Part shown: positions 25,844 through 39,700 of the stretch, piece by piece
Layout of the letters: each line of letters begins with the position of its first letter
Numbering within the stretch: position 1 is the first letter of the stretch
Assembly (NCBI RefSeq): GCF_963576545.1
Contig: NW_026870574.1
Location: 372,001-436,000 of the forward strand
Direction: 5' to 3'
Source: Limanda limanda
Taxonomy: Eukaryota > Chordata > Actinopteri > Pleuronectiformes > Pleuronectidae
Length of the DNA: 64,000 bases
The notes under the pieces: model-generated
Told to the model about the DNA's origin: nothing
Database searches by the model: none
What the model saw: only the letters and a program-made list of their open reading frames with translations
Made by a program: the position numbers and the translations under genes

Positions 25844-28800
25844 TGGGGGTAGAGCCTACTTGCAAGTCTCTCCGACCTTCACAAAAAAAGTTATTCAAGA
25901 ATATCTCCTCAGATTTGGGGGAATTTCGTCGGTCGACCTCTTCCGAAGGTCGTACAAGCTCGGGGATGGTACCAATCGATCTGCAGGACCCAAATTAGTC
26001 CAGATGCAACCACTTTCCAAGTCTCTCCGACCTTCACAAAAAAAGTTATTCAAGAATATCTCTTTCTCCTATGTGCTTTCATCCCTAACCCTAACCCTAA
26101 CCCTTCCGAAAGTCGGAGAAGCTCAAGGATGGTACCGATCGATGCGCGCTACCCCATTTAGTGGGGGTAGAGCCTACTTGCAAGTCTCTCCGACCTTCAC
26201 AAAAAAAGTTATTCAAGAATATCTCTTTCTCCTATGTGCTTTCATCCCTAACCCTAACCCTAACCCTTCCGAAAGTCGGAGAAGCTCAAGGATGGTACCG
26301 ATCGATGCGCGCTACCCCATTTAGTGGGGGTAGAGCCTACTTGCAAGTCTCTCCGACCTTCACAAAAAAAGTTATTCAAGAATATCTCCTCAGATTTGGG
26401 GGAATTTCGTCGGTCGACCTCTTCCGAAGGTCGTACAAGCTCGGGGATGGTACCAATCGATCCGCAGGACCCAAATTAGTCCAGATGCAACCACTTTCCA
26501 AGTCTCTCCGACCTTCACAAAAAAAGTTATTCAAGAATATCTCTTTCTCCTATGTGCTTTCATCCCTAACCCTAACCCTAACCCTTCCGAAAGTCGGAGA
26601 AGCTCAAGGATGGTACCGATCGATGTGCGCTACCCCATTTAGTGGGGGTAGAGCCTACTTGCAAGTCTCTCCGACCTTCACAAAAAAAGTTATTCAAGAA
26701 TATCTCTTTCTCCTATGTGCTTTCATCCCTAACCCTAACCCTAACCCTTCCGAAAGTCGGAGAAGCTCAAGGATGGTACCGATCGATGCGCGCTACCCCA
26801 TTTAGTGGGGGTAGAGCCTACTTGCAAGTCTCTCCGACCTTCACAAAAAAAGTTATTCAAGAATATCTCTTTCTCCTATGTGCTTTCATCCCTAACCCTA
26901 ACCCTAACCCTTCCGAAAGTCGGAGAAGCTCAAGGATGGTACCGATCGATGCGCGCTACCCCATTTAGTGGGGGTAGAACCTACTAGCAAGTCTCTCCGA
27001 CCTTCACAAAAAAAGTTATTCAAGAATATCTCCTCAGATTTGGGGGAATTTCGTCGGTCGACCTCTTCCGAAGGTCGTACAAGCTCGGGGATGGTACCAA
27101 TCGATCCGCAGGACCCAAATTAGTCCAGATGCAACCACTTTCCAAGTCTCTCCGACCTTCACAAAAAAAGTTATTCAAGAATATCTCTTTCTCCTATGTG
27201 CTTTCATCCCTAACCCTAACCCTAACCCTTCCAAAAGTCGGAGAAGCTCAAGGATGGTACCGATCGATGCGCGCTACCCCATTTAGTGGGGGTAGAGCCT
27301 ACTTGCAAGTCTCTCCGACCTTCACAAAAAAAGTTATTCAAGAATATCTCTTTCTCCTATGTGCTTTCATCCCTAACCCTAACCCTAACCCTTCCGAAAG
27401 TCGGAAAAGCTCAAGGATGGTACCGATCGATGCGCGCTACCCCATTTAGTGGGGGTAGAGCCTACTTGCAAGTCTCTCCGACCTTCACAAAAAAAGTTAT
27501 TCAAGAATATCTCTTTCTCCTATGTGCTTTCATCCCTAACCCTAACCCTAACCCTTCCGAAAGTCGGAGAAGCTCAAGGATGGTACCGATCGATGCGCGC
27601 TACCCCATTTAGTGGGGGTAGAGCCTACTTGCAAGTCTCTCCGACCTTCACAAAAAAAGTTATTCAAGAATATCTCCTCAGATTTGGGGGAATTTCGTCG
27701 GTCGACCTCTTCCGAAGGTCGTACAAGCTCGGGGATGGTACCAATCGATCCGCAGGACCCAAATTAGTCCAGATGCAACCACTTTCCAAGTCTCTCCGAC
27801 CTTCACAAAAAAAGTTATTCAAGAATATCTCTTTCTCCTATGTGCTTTCATCCCTAACCCTAACCCTTCCGAAAGTCGGAGAAGCTCAAGGATGGTACCG
27901 ATCGATGCGCGCTACCCCATTTAGTGGGGGTAGAGCCTACTTGCAAGTCTCTCCGACCTTCACAAAAAACGTTATTCAAGAATATCTCTTTCTCCTATGT
28001 GCTTTCATCCCTAACCCTAACCCTAACCCTTCCGAAAGTCGGAGAAGCTCAAGGATGGTACCGATCGATGCGCGTTACCCCATTTAGTGGGGGTAGAGCC
28101 TACTTGCAAGTCTCTCCGACCTTCACAAAAAAAGTTATTCAAGAATATCTCTTTCTCCTATGTGCTTTCATCCCTAACCCTAACCCTAACCCTTCCGAAA
28201 GTCGGAGAAGCTCAAGGATGGTACTGATCGATGCGCGCAACCCCATTTAGTGGGGGTAGAGCCTACTTGCAAGTCTCTCCGACCTTCACAAAAAAAGTTA
28301 TTCAAGAATATCTCCTCAGATTTGGGGGAATTTCGTCGGTCGACCTCTTCCGAAGGTCGTACAAGCTCGGGGATGGTACCAATCGATCCGCAGGACCCAA
28401 ATTAGTCCAGATGCAACCACTTTCCAAGTCTCTCCGACCTTCACGAAAAAAGTTATTCAAGAATATCTCTTTCTCCTATGTGCTTTCATCCCTAACCCTA
28501 ACCCTAACCCTTCCGAAAGTCGGAGAAGCTCAAGGATGGTACCGATCGATGCGCGCTACCCCATTTAGTGGGGGTAGAGCCTACTTGCAAGTCTCTCCGA
28601 CCTTCACAAAAAAAGTTATTCAAGAATATCTCTTTCTCCTATGTGCTTTCATCCCTAACCCTAACCCTAACCCTTCCAAAAGTCGGAGAAGCTCAAGGAT
28701 GGTACCGATCGATGCGCGCTACCCCATTTAGTGGGGGTAGAGCCTACTTGCAAGTCTCTCCGACCTTCACAAAAAAAGTTATTCAAGAATATCTCCTCAG

Positions 28801-31800
28801 ATTTGGGGGAATTTCGTCGGTCGACCTCTTCCGAAGGTCGTACAAGCTCGGGGATGGTACCAATCGATCCGCAGGACCCAAATTAGTCCAGATGCAACCA
28901 CTTTCCAAGTCTCTCCGACCTTCACAAAAAAAGTTATTCAAGAATATCTCTTTCTCCTATGTGCTTTCATCCCTAACCCTAACCCTAACCCTTCCGAAAG
29001 TCGGAGAAGCTCAAGGATGGTACCGATCGATGCGCGCTACCCCATTTAGTGGGGGTAGAGCCTACTTGCAAGTCTCTCCGACCTTCACAAAAAACGTTAT
29101 TCAAGAATATCTCTTTCTCCTATGTGCTTTCATCCCTAACCCTAACCCTAACCCTTCCGAAAGTCGGAGAAGCTCAAGGATGGTACCGATCGATGCGCGC
29201 TACCCCATTTAGTGGGGGTAGAGCCTACTTGCAAGTCTCTCCGACCTTCACAAAAAAAGTTATTCAAGAATATCTCCTCAGATTTGGGGGAATTTCGTCG
29301 GTCGACCTCTTCCGAAGGTCGTACAAGCTCGGGGATGGTACCAATCGATCTGCAGGACCCAAATTAGTCCAGATGCAACCACTTTCCAAGTCTCTCCGAC
29401 CTTCACAAAAAAAGTTATTCAAGAATATCTCTTTCTCCTATGTGCTTTCATCCCTAACCCTAACCCTAACCCTTCCGAAAGTCGGAGAAGCTCAAGGATG
29501 GTACCGATCGATGCGCGCTACCCCATTTAGTGGGGGTAGAGCCTACTTGCAAGTCTCTCCGACCTTCACAAAAAACGTTATTCAAGAATATCTCTTTCTC
29601 CTATGTGCTTTCATCCCTAACCCTAACCCTAACCCTTCCGAAAGTCGGAGAAGCTCAAGGATGGTACCGATCGATGCGCGCTACCCCATTTAGTGGGGGT
29701 AGAGCCTACTTGCAAGTCTCTCCGACCTTCACAAAAAAAGTTATTCAAGAATATCTCCTCAGATTTGGGGGAATTTCGTCGGTCGACCTCTTCCGAAGGT
29801 CGTACAAGCTCGGGGATGGTACCAATCGATCTGCAGGACCCAAATTAGTCCAGATGCAACCACTTTCCAAGTCTCTCCGACCTTCACAAAAAAAGTTATT
29901 CAAGAATATCTCTTTCTCCTATGTGCTTTCATCCCTAACCCTAACCCTAACCCTTCCGAAAGTCGGAGAAGCTCAAGGATGGTACCGATCGATGCGCGCT
30001 ACCCCATTTAGTGGGGGTAGAGCCTACTTGCAAGTCTCTCCGACCTTCACAAAAAAAGTTATTCAAGAATATCTCTTTCTCCTATGTGCTTTCATCCCTA
30101 ACCCTAACCCTAACCCTTCCGAAAGTCGGCGAAGCTCAAGGATGGTACCGATCGATGCGCGCTACCCCATTTAGTGGGGGTAGAGCCTACTTGCAAGTCT
30201 CTCCGACCTTCACAAAAAAAGTTATTCAAGAATATCTCCTCAGATTTGGGGGAATTTCGTCGGTCGACCTCTTCCGAAGGTCGTACAAGCTCGGGGATGG
30301 TACCAATCGATCCGCAGGACCCAAATTAGTCCAGATGCAACCACTTTCCAAGTCTCTCCGACCTTCACAAAAAAAGTTATTCAAGAATATCTCTTTCTCC
30401 TATGTGCTTTCATCCCTAACCCTAACCCTAACCCTTCCGAAAGTCGGAGAAGCTCAAGGATGGTACCGATCGATGTGCGCTACCCCATTTAGTGGGGGTA
30501 GAGCCTACTTGCAAGTCTCTCCGACCTTCACAAAAAAAGTTATTCAAGAATATCTCTTTCTCCTATGTGCTTTCATCCCTAACCCTAACCCTAACCCTTC
30601 CGAAAGTCGGAGAAGCTCAAGGATGGTACCGATCGATGCGCGCTACCCCATTTAGTGGGGGTAGAGCCTACTTGCAAGTCTCTCCGACCTTCACAAAAAA
30701 AGTTATTCAAGAATATCTCCTCAGATTTGGGGGAATTTCGTCGGTCGACCTCTTCCGAAGGTCGTACAAGCTCGGGGATGGTACCAATCGATCCGCAGGA
30801 CCCAAATTAGTCCAGATGCAACCACTTTCCAAGTCTCTCCGACCTTCACAAAAAAAGTTATTCAAGAATATCTCTTTCTCCTATGTGCTTTCATCCCTAA
30901 CCCTAACCCTAACCCTTCCGAAAGTCGGAGAAGCTCAAGGATGGTACCGATCGATGTGCGCTACCCCATTTAGTGGGGGTAGAGCCTACTTGCAAGTCTC
31001 TCCGACCTTCACAAAAAAAGTTATTCAAGAATATCTCTTTCTCCTATGTGCTTTCATCCCTAACCCTAACCCTAACCCTTCCGAAAGTCGGAGAAGCTCA
31101 AGGATGGTACCGATCGATGCGCGCTACCCCATTTAGTGGGGGTAGAGCCTACTTGCAAGTCTCTCCGACCTTCACAAAAAAAGTTATTCAAGAATATCTC
31201 TTTCTCCTATGTGCTTTCATCCCTAACCCTAACCCTAACCCTTCCGAAAGTCGGAGAAGCTCAAGGATGGTACCGATCGATGCGCGCTACCCCATTTAGT
31301 GGGGGTAGAACCTACTAGCAAGTCTCTCCGACCTTCACAAAAAAAGTTATTCAAGAATATCTCCTCAGATTTGGGGGAATTTCGTCGGTCGACCTCTTCC
31401 GAAGGTCGTACAAGCTCGGGGATGGTACCAATCGATCCGCAGGACCCAAATTAGTCCAGATGCAACCACTTTCCAAGTCTCTCCGACCTTCACAAAAAAA
31501 GTTATTCAAGAATATCTCTTTCTCCTATGTGCTTTCATCCCTAACCCTAACCCTAACCCTTCCAAAAGTCGGAGAAGCTCAAGGATGGTACCGATCGATG
31601 CGCGCTACCCCATTTAGTGGGGGTAGAGCCTACTTGCAAGTCTCTCCGACCTTCACAAAAAAAGTTATTCAAGAATATCTCTTTCTCCTATGTGCTTTCA
31701 TCCCTAACCCTAACCCTAACCCTTCCGAAAGTCGGAAAAGCTCAAGGATGGTACCGATCGATGCGCGCTACCCCATTTAGTGGGGGTAGAGCCTACTTGC

Positions 31801-34800
31801 AAGTCTCTCCGACCTTCACAAAAAAAGTTATTCAAGAATATCTCTTTCTCCTATGTGCTTTCATCCCTAACCCTAACCCTAACCCTTCCGAAAGTCGGAG
31901 AAGCTCAAGGATGGTACCGATCGATGCGCGCTACCCCATTTAGTGGGGGTAGAGCCTACTTGCAAGTCTCTCCGACCTTCACAAAAAAAGTTATTCAAGA
32001 ATATCTCCTCAGATTTGGGGGAATTTCGTCGGTCGACCTCTTCCGAAGGTCGTACAAGCTCGGGGATGGTACCAATCGATCCGCAGGACCCAAATTAGTC
32101 CAGATGCAACCACTTTCCAAGTCTCTCCGACCTTCACAAAAAAAGTTATTCAAGAATATCTCTTTCTCCTATGTGCTTTCATCCCTAACCCTAACCCTAA
32201 CCCTTCCGAAAGTCGGAGAAGCTCAAGGATGGTACCGATCGATGCGCGCTACCCCATTTAGTGGGGGTAGAGCCTACTTGCAAGTCTCTCCGACCTTCAC
32301 AAAAAACGTTATTCAAGAATATCTCTTTCTCCTATGTGCTTTCATCCCTAACCCTAACCCTAACCCTTCCAAAAGTCGGAGAAGCTCAAGGATGGTACCG
32401 ATCGATGCGCGCTACCCCATTTAGTGGGGGTAGAGCCTACTCACAAGTCTCTCCGACCTTCACAAAAAAAGTTATTCAAGAATATCTCCTCAGATTTGGG
32501 GGAATTTCGTCGGTCGACCTCTTCCGAAGGTCGTACAAGCTCGGGGATGGTACCAATCGATCTGCAGGACCCAAATTAGTCCAGATGCAACCACTTTCCA
32601 AGTCTCTCCGACCTTCACAAAAAAAGTTATTCAAGAATATCTCTTTCTCCTATGTGCTTTCATCCCTAACCCTAACCCTTCCGAAAGTCGGAGAAGCTCA
32701 AGGATGGTACCGATCGATGCGCGCTACCCCATTTAGTGGGGGTAGAGCCTACTTGCAAGTCTCTCCGACCTTCACAAAAAAAGTTATTCAAGAATATCTC
32801 TTTCTCCTATGTGCTTTCATCCCTAACCCTAACCCTAACCCTTCCGAAAGTCGGAGAAGCTCAAGGATGGTACCGATCGATGCGCGCTACCCCATTTAGT
32901 GGGGGTAGAGCCTACTTGCAAGTCTCTCCGACCTTCACAAAAAAAGTTATTCAAGAATATCTCTTTCTCCTATGTGCTTTCATCCCTAACCCTAACCCTA
33001 ACCCTTCCGAAAGTCGGAGAAGCTCAAGGATGGTACTGATCGATGCGCGCAACCCCATTTAGTGGGGGTAGAGCCTACTTGCAAGTCTCTCCGACCTTCA
33101 CAAAAAAAGTTATTCAAGAATATCTCCTCAGATTTGGGGGAATTTCGTCAGTCGACCTCTTCCGAAGGTCGTACAAGCTCGGGGATGGTACCAATCGATC
33201 CGCAGGACCCAAATTAGTCCAGATGCAACCACTTTCCAAGTCTCTCCGACCTTCACAAAAAAAGTTATTCAAGAATATCTCTTTCTCCTATGTGCTTTCA
33301 TCCCTAACCCTAACCCTAACCCTTCCGAAAGTCGGAGAAGCTCAAGGATGGTACCGATCGATGCGCGCTACCCCATTTAGTGGGGGTAGAGCCTACTTGC
33401 AAGTCTCTCCGACCTTCACAAAAAAAGTTATTCAAGAATATCTCTTTCTCCTATGTGCTTTCATCCCTAACCCTAACCCTAACCCTTCCGAAAGTCGGAG
33501 AAGCTCAAGGATGGTACTGATCGATGCGCGCAACCCCATTTAGTGGGGGTAAAGCCTACTTGCAAGTCTCTCCGACCTTCACAAAAAAAGTTATTCAAGA
33601 ATATCTCCTCAGATTTGGGGGAATTTCGTCGGTCGACCTCTTCCGAAGGTCGTACAAGCTCGGGGATGGTACCAATCGATCCGCAGGACCCAAATTAGTC
33701 CAGATGCAACCACTTTCCAAGTCTCTCCGACCTTCACGAAAAAAGTTATTCAAGAATATCTCTTTCTCCTATGTGCTTTCATCCCTAACCCTAACCCTAA
33801 CCCTTCCGAAAGTCGGAGAAGCTCAAGGATGGTACCGATCGATGCGCGCTACCCCATTTAGTGGGGGTAGAGCCTACTTGCAAGTCTCTCCGACCTTCAC
33901 AAAAAAAGTTATTCAAGAATATCTCTTTCTCCTATGTGCTTTCATCCCTAACCCTAACCCTAACCCTTCCAAAAGTCGGAGAAGCTCAAGGATGGTACCG
34001 ATCGATGCGCGCTACCCCATTTAGTGGGGGTAGAGCCTACTTGCAAGTCTCTCCGACCTTCACAAAAAAAGTTATTCAAGAATATCTCCTCAGATTTGGG
34101 GGAATTTCGTCGGTCGACCTCTTCCGAAGGTCGTACAAGCTCGGGGATGGTACCAATCGATCCGCAGGACCCAAATTAGTCCAGATGCAACCACTTTCCA
34201 AGTCTCTCCGACCTTCACAAAAAAAGTTATTCAAGAATATCTCTTTCTCCTATGTGCTTTCATCCCTAACCCTAACCCTAACCCTTCCGAAAGTCGGAGA
34301 AGCTCAAGGATGGTACCGATCGATGCGCGCTACCCCATTTAGTGGGGGTAGAGCCTACTTGCAAGTCTCTCCGACCTTCACAAAAAACGTTATTCAAGAA
34401 TATCTCTTTCTCCTATGTGCTTTCATCCCTAACCCTAACCCTAACCCTTCCGAAAGTCGGAGAAGCTCAAGGATGGTACCGATCGATGCGCGCTACCCCA
34501 TTTAGTGGGGGTAGAGCCTACTTGCAAGTCTCTCCGACCTTCACAAAAAAAGTTATTCAAGAATATCTCCTCAGATTTGGGGGAATTTCGTCGGTCGACC
34601 TCTTCCGAAGGTCGTACAAGCTCGGGGATGGTACCAATCGATCTGCAGGACCCAAATTAGTCCAGATGCAACCACTTTCCAAGTCTCTCCGACCTTCACA
34701 AAAAAAGTTATTCAAGAATATCTCTTTCTCCTATGTGCTTTCATCCCTAACCCTAACCCTAACCCTTCCGAAAGTCGGAGAAGCTCAAGGATGGTACCGA

Positions 34801-35800
34801 TCGATGCGCGCTACCCCATTTAGTGGGGGTAGAGCCTACTTGCAAGTCTCTCCGACCTTCACAAAAAAAGTTATTCAAGAATATCTCTTTCTCCTATGTG
34901 CTTTCATCCCTAACCCTAACCCTAACCCTTCCGAAAGTCGGCGAAGCTCAAGGATGGTACCGATCGATGCGCGCTACCCCATTTAGTGGGGGTAGAGCCT
35001 ACTTGCAAGTCTCTCCGACCTTCACAAAAAAAGTTATTCAAGAATATCTCCTCAGATTTGGGGGAATTTCGTCGGTCGACCTCTTCCGAAGGTCGTACAA
35101 GCTCGGGGATGGTACCAATCGATCCGCAGGACCCAAATTAGTCCAGATGCAACCACTTTCCAAGTCTCTCCGACCTTCACAAAAAAAGTTATTCAAGAAT
35201 ATCTCTTTCTCCTATGTGCTTTCATCCCTAACCCTAACCCTAACCCTTCCGAAAGTCGGAGAAGCTCAAGGATGGTACCGATCGATGTGCGCTACCCCAT
35301 TTAGTGGGGGTAGAGCCTACTTGCAAGTCTCTCCGACCTTCACAAAAAAAGTTATTCAAGAATATCTCTTTCTCCTATGTGCTTTCATCCCTAACCCTAA
35401 CCCTAACCCTTCCGAAAGTCGGAGAAGCTCAAGGATGGTACCGATCGATGCGCGCTACCCCATTTAGTGGGGGTAGAGCCTACTTGCAAGTCTCTCCGAC
35501 CTTCACAAAAAAAGTTATTCAAGAATATCTCTTTCTCCTATGTGCTTTCATCCCTAACCCTAACCCTAACCCTTCCGAAAGTCGGAGAAGCTCAAGGATG
35601 GTACCGATCGATGCGCGCTACCCCATTTAGTGGGGGTAGAACCTACTAGCAAGTCTCTCCGACCTTCACAAAAAAAGTTATTCAAGAATATCTCCTCAGA
35701 TTTGGGGGAATTTCGTCGGTCGACCTCTTCCGAAGGTCGTACAAGCTCGGGGATGGTACCAATCGATCCGCAGGACCCAAATTAGTCCAGATGCAACCAC
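24237..35800 (+). repeat. Superunits marked by ACCTACTAGC, 2,568 and 4,331 bp apart
   Basis: The double variant ACCTACTAGC (for GCCTACTTGC) starts at 24411, 26979, 31310 and 35641, giving spacings of 2,568, 4,331 and 4,331 bp. The two 4,331-bp units have equal length but different interiors. The 28.6-kb block marked by CACGAAAAAAG and CTTCCAAAAG lies 1,763 bp after its unit start in the first and 2,725 bp after in the second. That is a 962-bp gain, compensated by a 962-bp loss further on. Confidence 0.8.
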
Positions 35801-36754
35801 TTTCCAAGTCTCTCCGACCTTCACAAAAAAAGTTATTCAAGAATATCTCTTTCTCCTATGTGCTTTCATCCCTAACCCTAACCCTAACCCTTCCAAAAGT
35901 CGGAGAAGCTCAAGGATGGTACCGATCGATGCGCGCTACCCCATTTAGTGGGGGTAGAGCCTACTTGCAAGTCTCTCCGACCTTCACAAAAAAAGTTATT
36001 CAAGAATATCTCTTTCTCCTATGTGCTTTCATCCCTAACCCTAACCCTAACCCTTCCGAAAGTCGGAGAAGCTCAAGGATGGTACCGATCGATGCGCGCT
36101 ACCCCATTTAGTGGGGGTAGAGCCTACTTGCAAGTCTCTCCGACCTTCACAAAAAAAGTTATTCAAGAATATCTCTTTCTCCTATGTGCTTTCATCCCTA
36201 ACCCTAACCCTAACCCTTCCGAAAGTCGGAGAAGCTCAAGGATGGTACCGATCGATGCGCGCTACCCCATTTAGTGGGGGTAGAGCCTACTTGCAAGTCT
36301 CTCCGACCTTCACAAAAAAAGTTATTCAAGAATATCTCCTCAGATTTGGGGGAATTTCGTCGGTCGACCTCTTCCGAAGGTCGTACAAGCTCGGGGATGG
36401 TACCAATCGATCCGCAGGACCCAAATTAGTCCAGATGCAACCACTTTCCAAGTCTCTCCGACCTTCACAAAAAAAGTTATTCAAGAATATCTCTTTCTCC
36501 TATGTGCTTTCATCCCTAACCCTAACCCTAACCCTTCCGAAAGTCGGAGAAGCTCAAGGATGGTACCGATCGATGTGCGCTACCCCATTTAGTGGGGGTA
36601 GAGCCTACTTGCAAGTCTCTCCGACCTTCACAAAAAAAGTTATTCAAGAATATCTCTTTCTCCTATGTGCTTTCATCCCTAACCCTAACCCTAACCCTTC
36701 CGAAAGTCGGAGAAGCTCAACGATGGTACCGATCGATGCGCGCTACCCCATTTA

Positions 36755-39700
36755 GTGGGGGTAGAGCCTACTTGCAAGTCTCTCCGACCTTCACAAAAAA
36801 AGTTATTCAAGAATATCTCTTTCTCCTATGTGCTTTCATCCCTAACCCTAACCCTAACCCTTCCGAAAGTCGGAGAAGCTCAAGGATGGTACCGATCGAT
36901 GCGCGCTACCCCAATTAGTGGGGGTAGAGCCTACTTGCAAGTCTCTCCGACCTTCACAAAAAAAGTTATTCAAGAATATCTCCTCAGATTTGGGGGAATT
37001 TCGTCGGTCGACCTCTTCCGAAGGTCGTACAAGCTCGGGGATGGTACCAATCGATCCGCAGGACCCAAATTAGTCCAGATGCAACCACTTTCCAAGTCTC
37101 TCCGACCTTCACAAAAAAAGTTATTCAAGAATATCTCTTTCTCCTATGTGCTTTCATCCCTAACCCTAACCCTAACCCTTCCGAAAGTCGGAGAAGCTCA
37201 AGGATGGTACCGATCGATGCGCGCAACCCCATTTAGTGGGGGTAGAGCCTACTTGCAAGTCTCTCCGACCTTCACAAAAAAAGTTATTCAAGAATATCTC
37301 CTCAGATTTGGGGGAATTTCGTCGGTCGACCTCTTCCGAAGGTCGTACAAGCTCGGGGATGGTACCAATCGATCAGCAGGACCCAAATTAGTCCAGATGC
37401 AACCACTTTCCAAGTCTCTTCGACCTTCACAAAAAAAGTTATTCAAGAATATCTCTTTCTCCTATGTGCTTTCATCCCTAACCCTAACCCTAACCCTTCC
37501 GAAAGTCGGAGAAGCTCAAGGATGGTACCGATCGATGCGCGCTACCCCATTTAGTGGGGGTAGAGCCTACTTGCAAGTCTCTCCGACCTTCACAAAAAAA
37601 GTTATTCAAGAATATCTCTTTCTCCTATGTGCTTTCATCCCTAACCCTAACCCTTCCGAAAGTCGGAGAAGCTCAAGGATGGTACCGATCGATGCGCGCT
37701 ACCCCATTTAGTGGGGGTAGAGCCTACTTGCAAGTCTCTCCGACCTTCACAAAAAAAGTTATTCAAGAATATCTCCTCAGATTTGGGGGAATTTCGTCGG
37801 TCGACCTCTTCCGAAGGTCGTACAAGCTCGGGGATGGTACCAATCGATCAGCAGGACCCAAATTAGTCCAGATGCAACCACTTTCCAAGTCTCTTCGACC
37901 TTCACAAAAAAAGTTATTCAAGAATATCTCTTTCTCCTATGTGCTTTCATCCCTAACCCTAACCCTAACCCTTCCGAAAGTCGGAGAAGCTCAAGGATGG
38001 TACCGATCGATGCGCGGTACCCCATTTAGTGGGGGTAGAGCCTACTTGCAAGTCTCTCCGACCTTCACAAAAAAAGTTATTCAAGAATATCTCTTTCTCC
38101 TATGTGCTTTCATCCCTAACCCTAACCCTTCCGAAAGTCGGAGAAGCTCAAGGATGGTACCGATCGATGCGCGCTACCCCATTTAGTGGGGGTAGAGCCT
38201 ACTTGCAAGTCTCTCCGACCTTCACAAAAAAAGTTATTCAAGAATATCTCCTCAGATTTGGGGGAATTTCGTCGGTCGACCTCTTCCGAAGGTCGTACAA
38301 GCTCGGGGATGGTACCAATCGATCCGCAGGACCCAAATTAGTCCAGATGCAACCACTTTCCAAGTCTCTCCGACCTTCACAAAAAAAGTTATTCAAGAAT
38401 ATCTCTTTCTCCTATGTGCTTTCATCCCTAACCCTAACCCTAACCCTTCCGAAAGTCGGAGAAGCTCAAGGATGGTACCGATCGATGCGCGCTACCCCAT
38501 TTAGTGGGGGTAGAGCCTACTTGCAAGTCTCTCCGACCTTCACAAAAAACGTTATTCAAGAATATCTCTTTCTCCTATGTGCTTTCATCCCTAACCCTAA
38601 CCCTTCCGAAAGTCGGAGAAGCTCAAGGATGGTACCGATCGATGCGCGCTACCCCATTTAGTGGGGGTAGAGCCTACTTGCAAGTCTCTCCGACCTTCAC
38701 AAAAAAAGTTATTCAAGAATATCTCCTCAGATTTGGGGGAATTTCGTCGGTCGACCTCTTCCGAAGGTCGTACAAGCTCGGGGATGGTACCAATCGATCT
38801 GCAGGACCCAAATTAGTCAAGATGCAACCACTTTCCAAGTCTCTCCGACCTTCACAAAAAAAGTTATTCAAGAATATCTCTTTCTCCTATGTGCTTTCAT
38901 CCCTAACCCTAACCCTAACCCTTCCGAAAGTCGGAGAAGCTCAAGGATGGTACCGATCGATGCGCGCAACCCCATTTAGTGGGGGTAGAGCCTACTTGCA
39001 AGTCTCTCCGACCTTCACAAAAAAAGTTATTCAAGAATATCTCCTCAGATTTGGGGGAATTTCGTCGGTCGACCTCTTTCGAAGGTCGTACAAGCTCGGG
39101 GATGTTACCAATCGATCCGCAGGACCCAAATTAGTCCAGATGCAACCACTTTCCAAGTCTCTCCGACCTTCACAAAAAAAGTTATTCAAGAATATCTCTT
39201 TCTCCTATGTGCTTTCATCCCTAACCCTAACCCTAACCCTTCCGAAAGTCGGAGAAGCTCAAGGATGGTACCGATCGATGCGCGCTACCCCATTTAGTGG
39301 GGGTAGAGCCTACTTGCAAGTCTCTCCGACCTTCACAAAAAAAGTTATTCAAGAATATCTCTTTCTCCTATGTGCTTTCATCCCTAACCCTAACCCTAAC
39401 CCTTCCGAAAGTCGGAGAAGCTCAAGGATGGTACCGATCGATGCGCGCAACCCCATTTAGTGGGGGTAGAGCCTACTTGCAAGTCTCTCCGACCTTCACA
39501 AAAAAAGTTATTCAAGAATATCTCCTCAGATTTGGGGGAATTTCGTCGGTCGACCTCTTCCGAAGGTCGTACAAGCTCGGGGATGGTACCAATCGATCAG
39601 CAGGACCCAAATTAGTCCAGATGCAACCACTTTCCAAGTCTCTTCGACCTTCACAAAAAAAGTTATTCAAGAATATCTCTTTCTCCTATGTGCTTTCATC

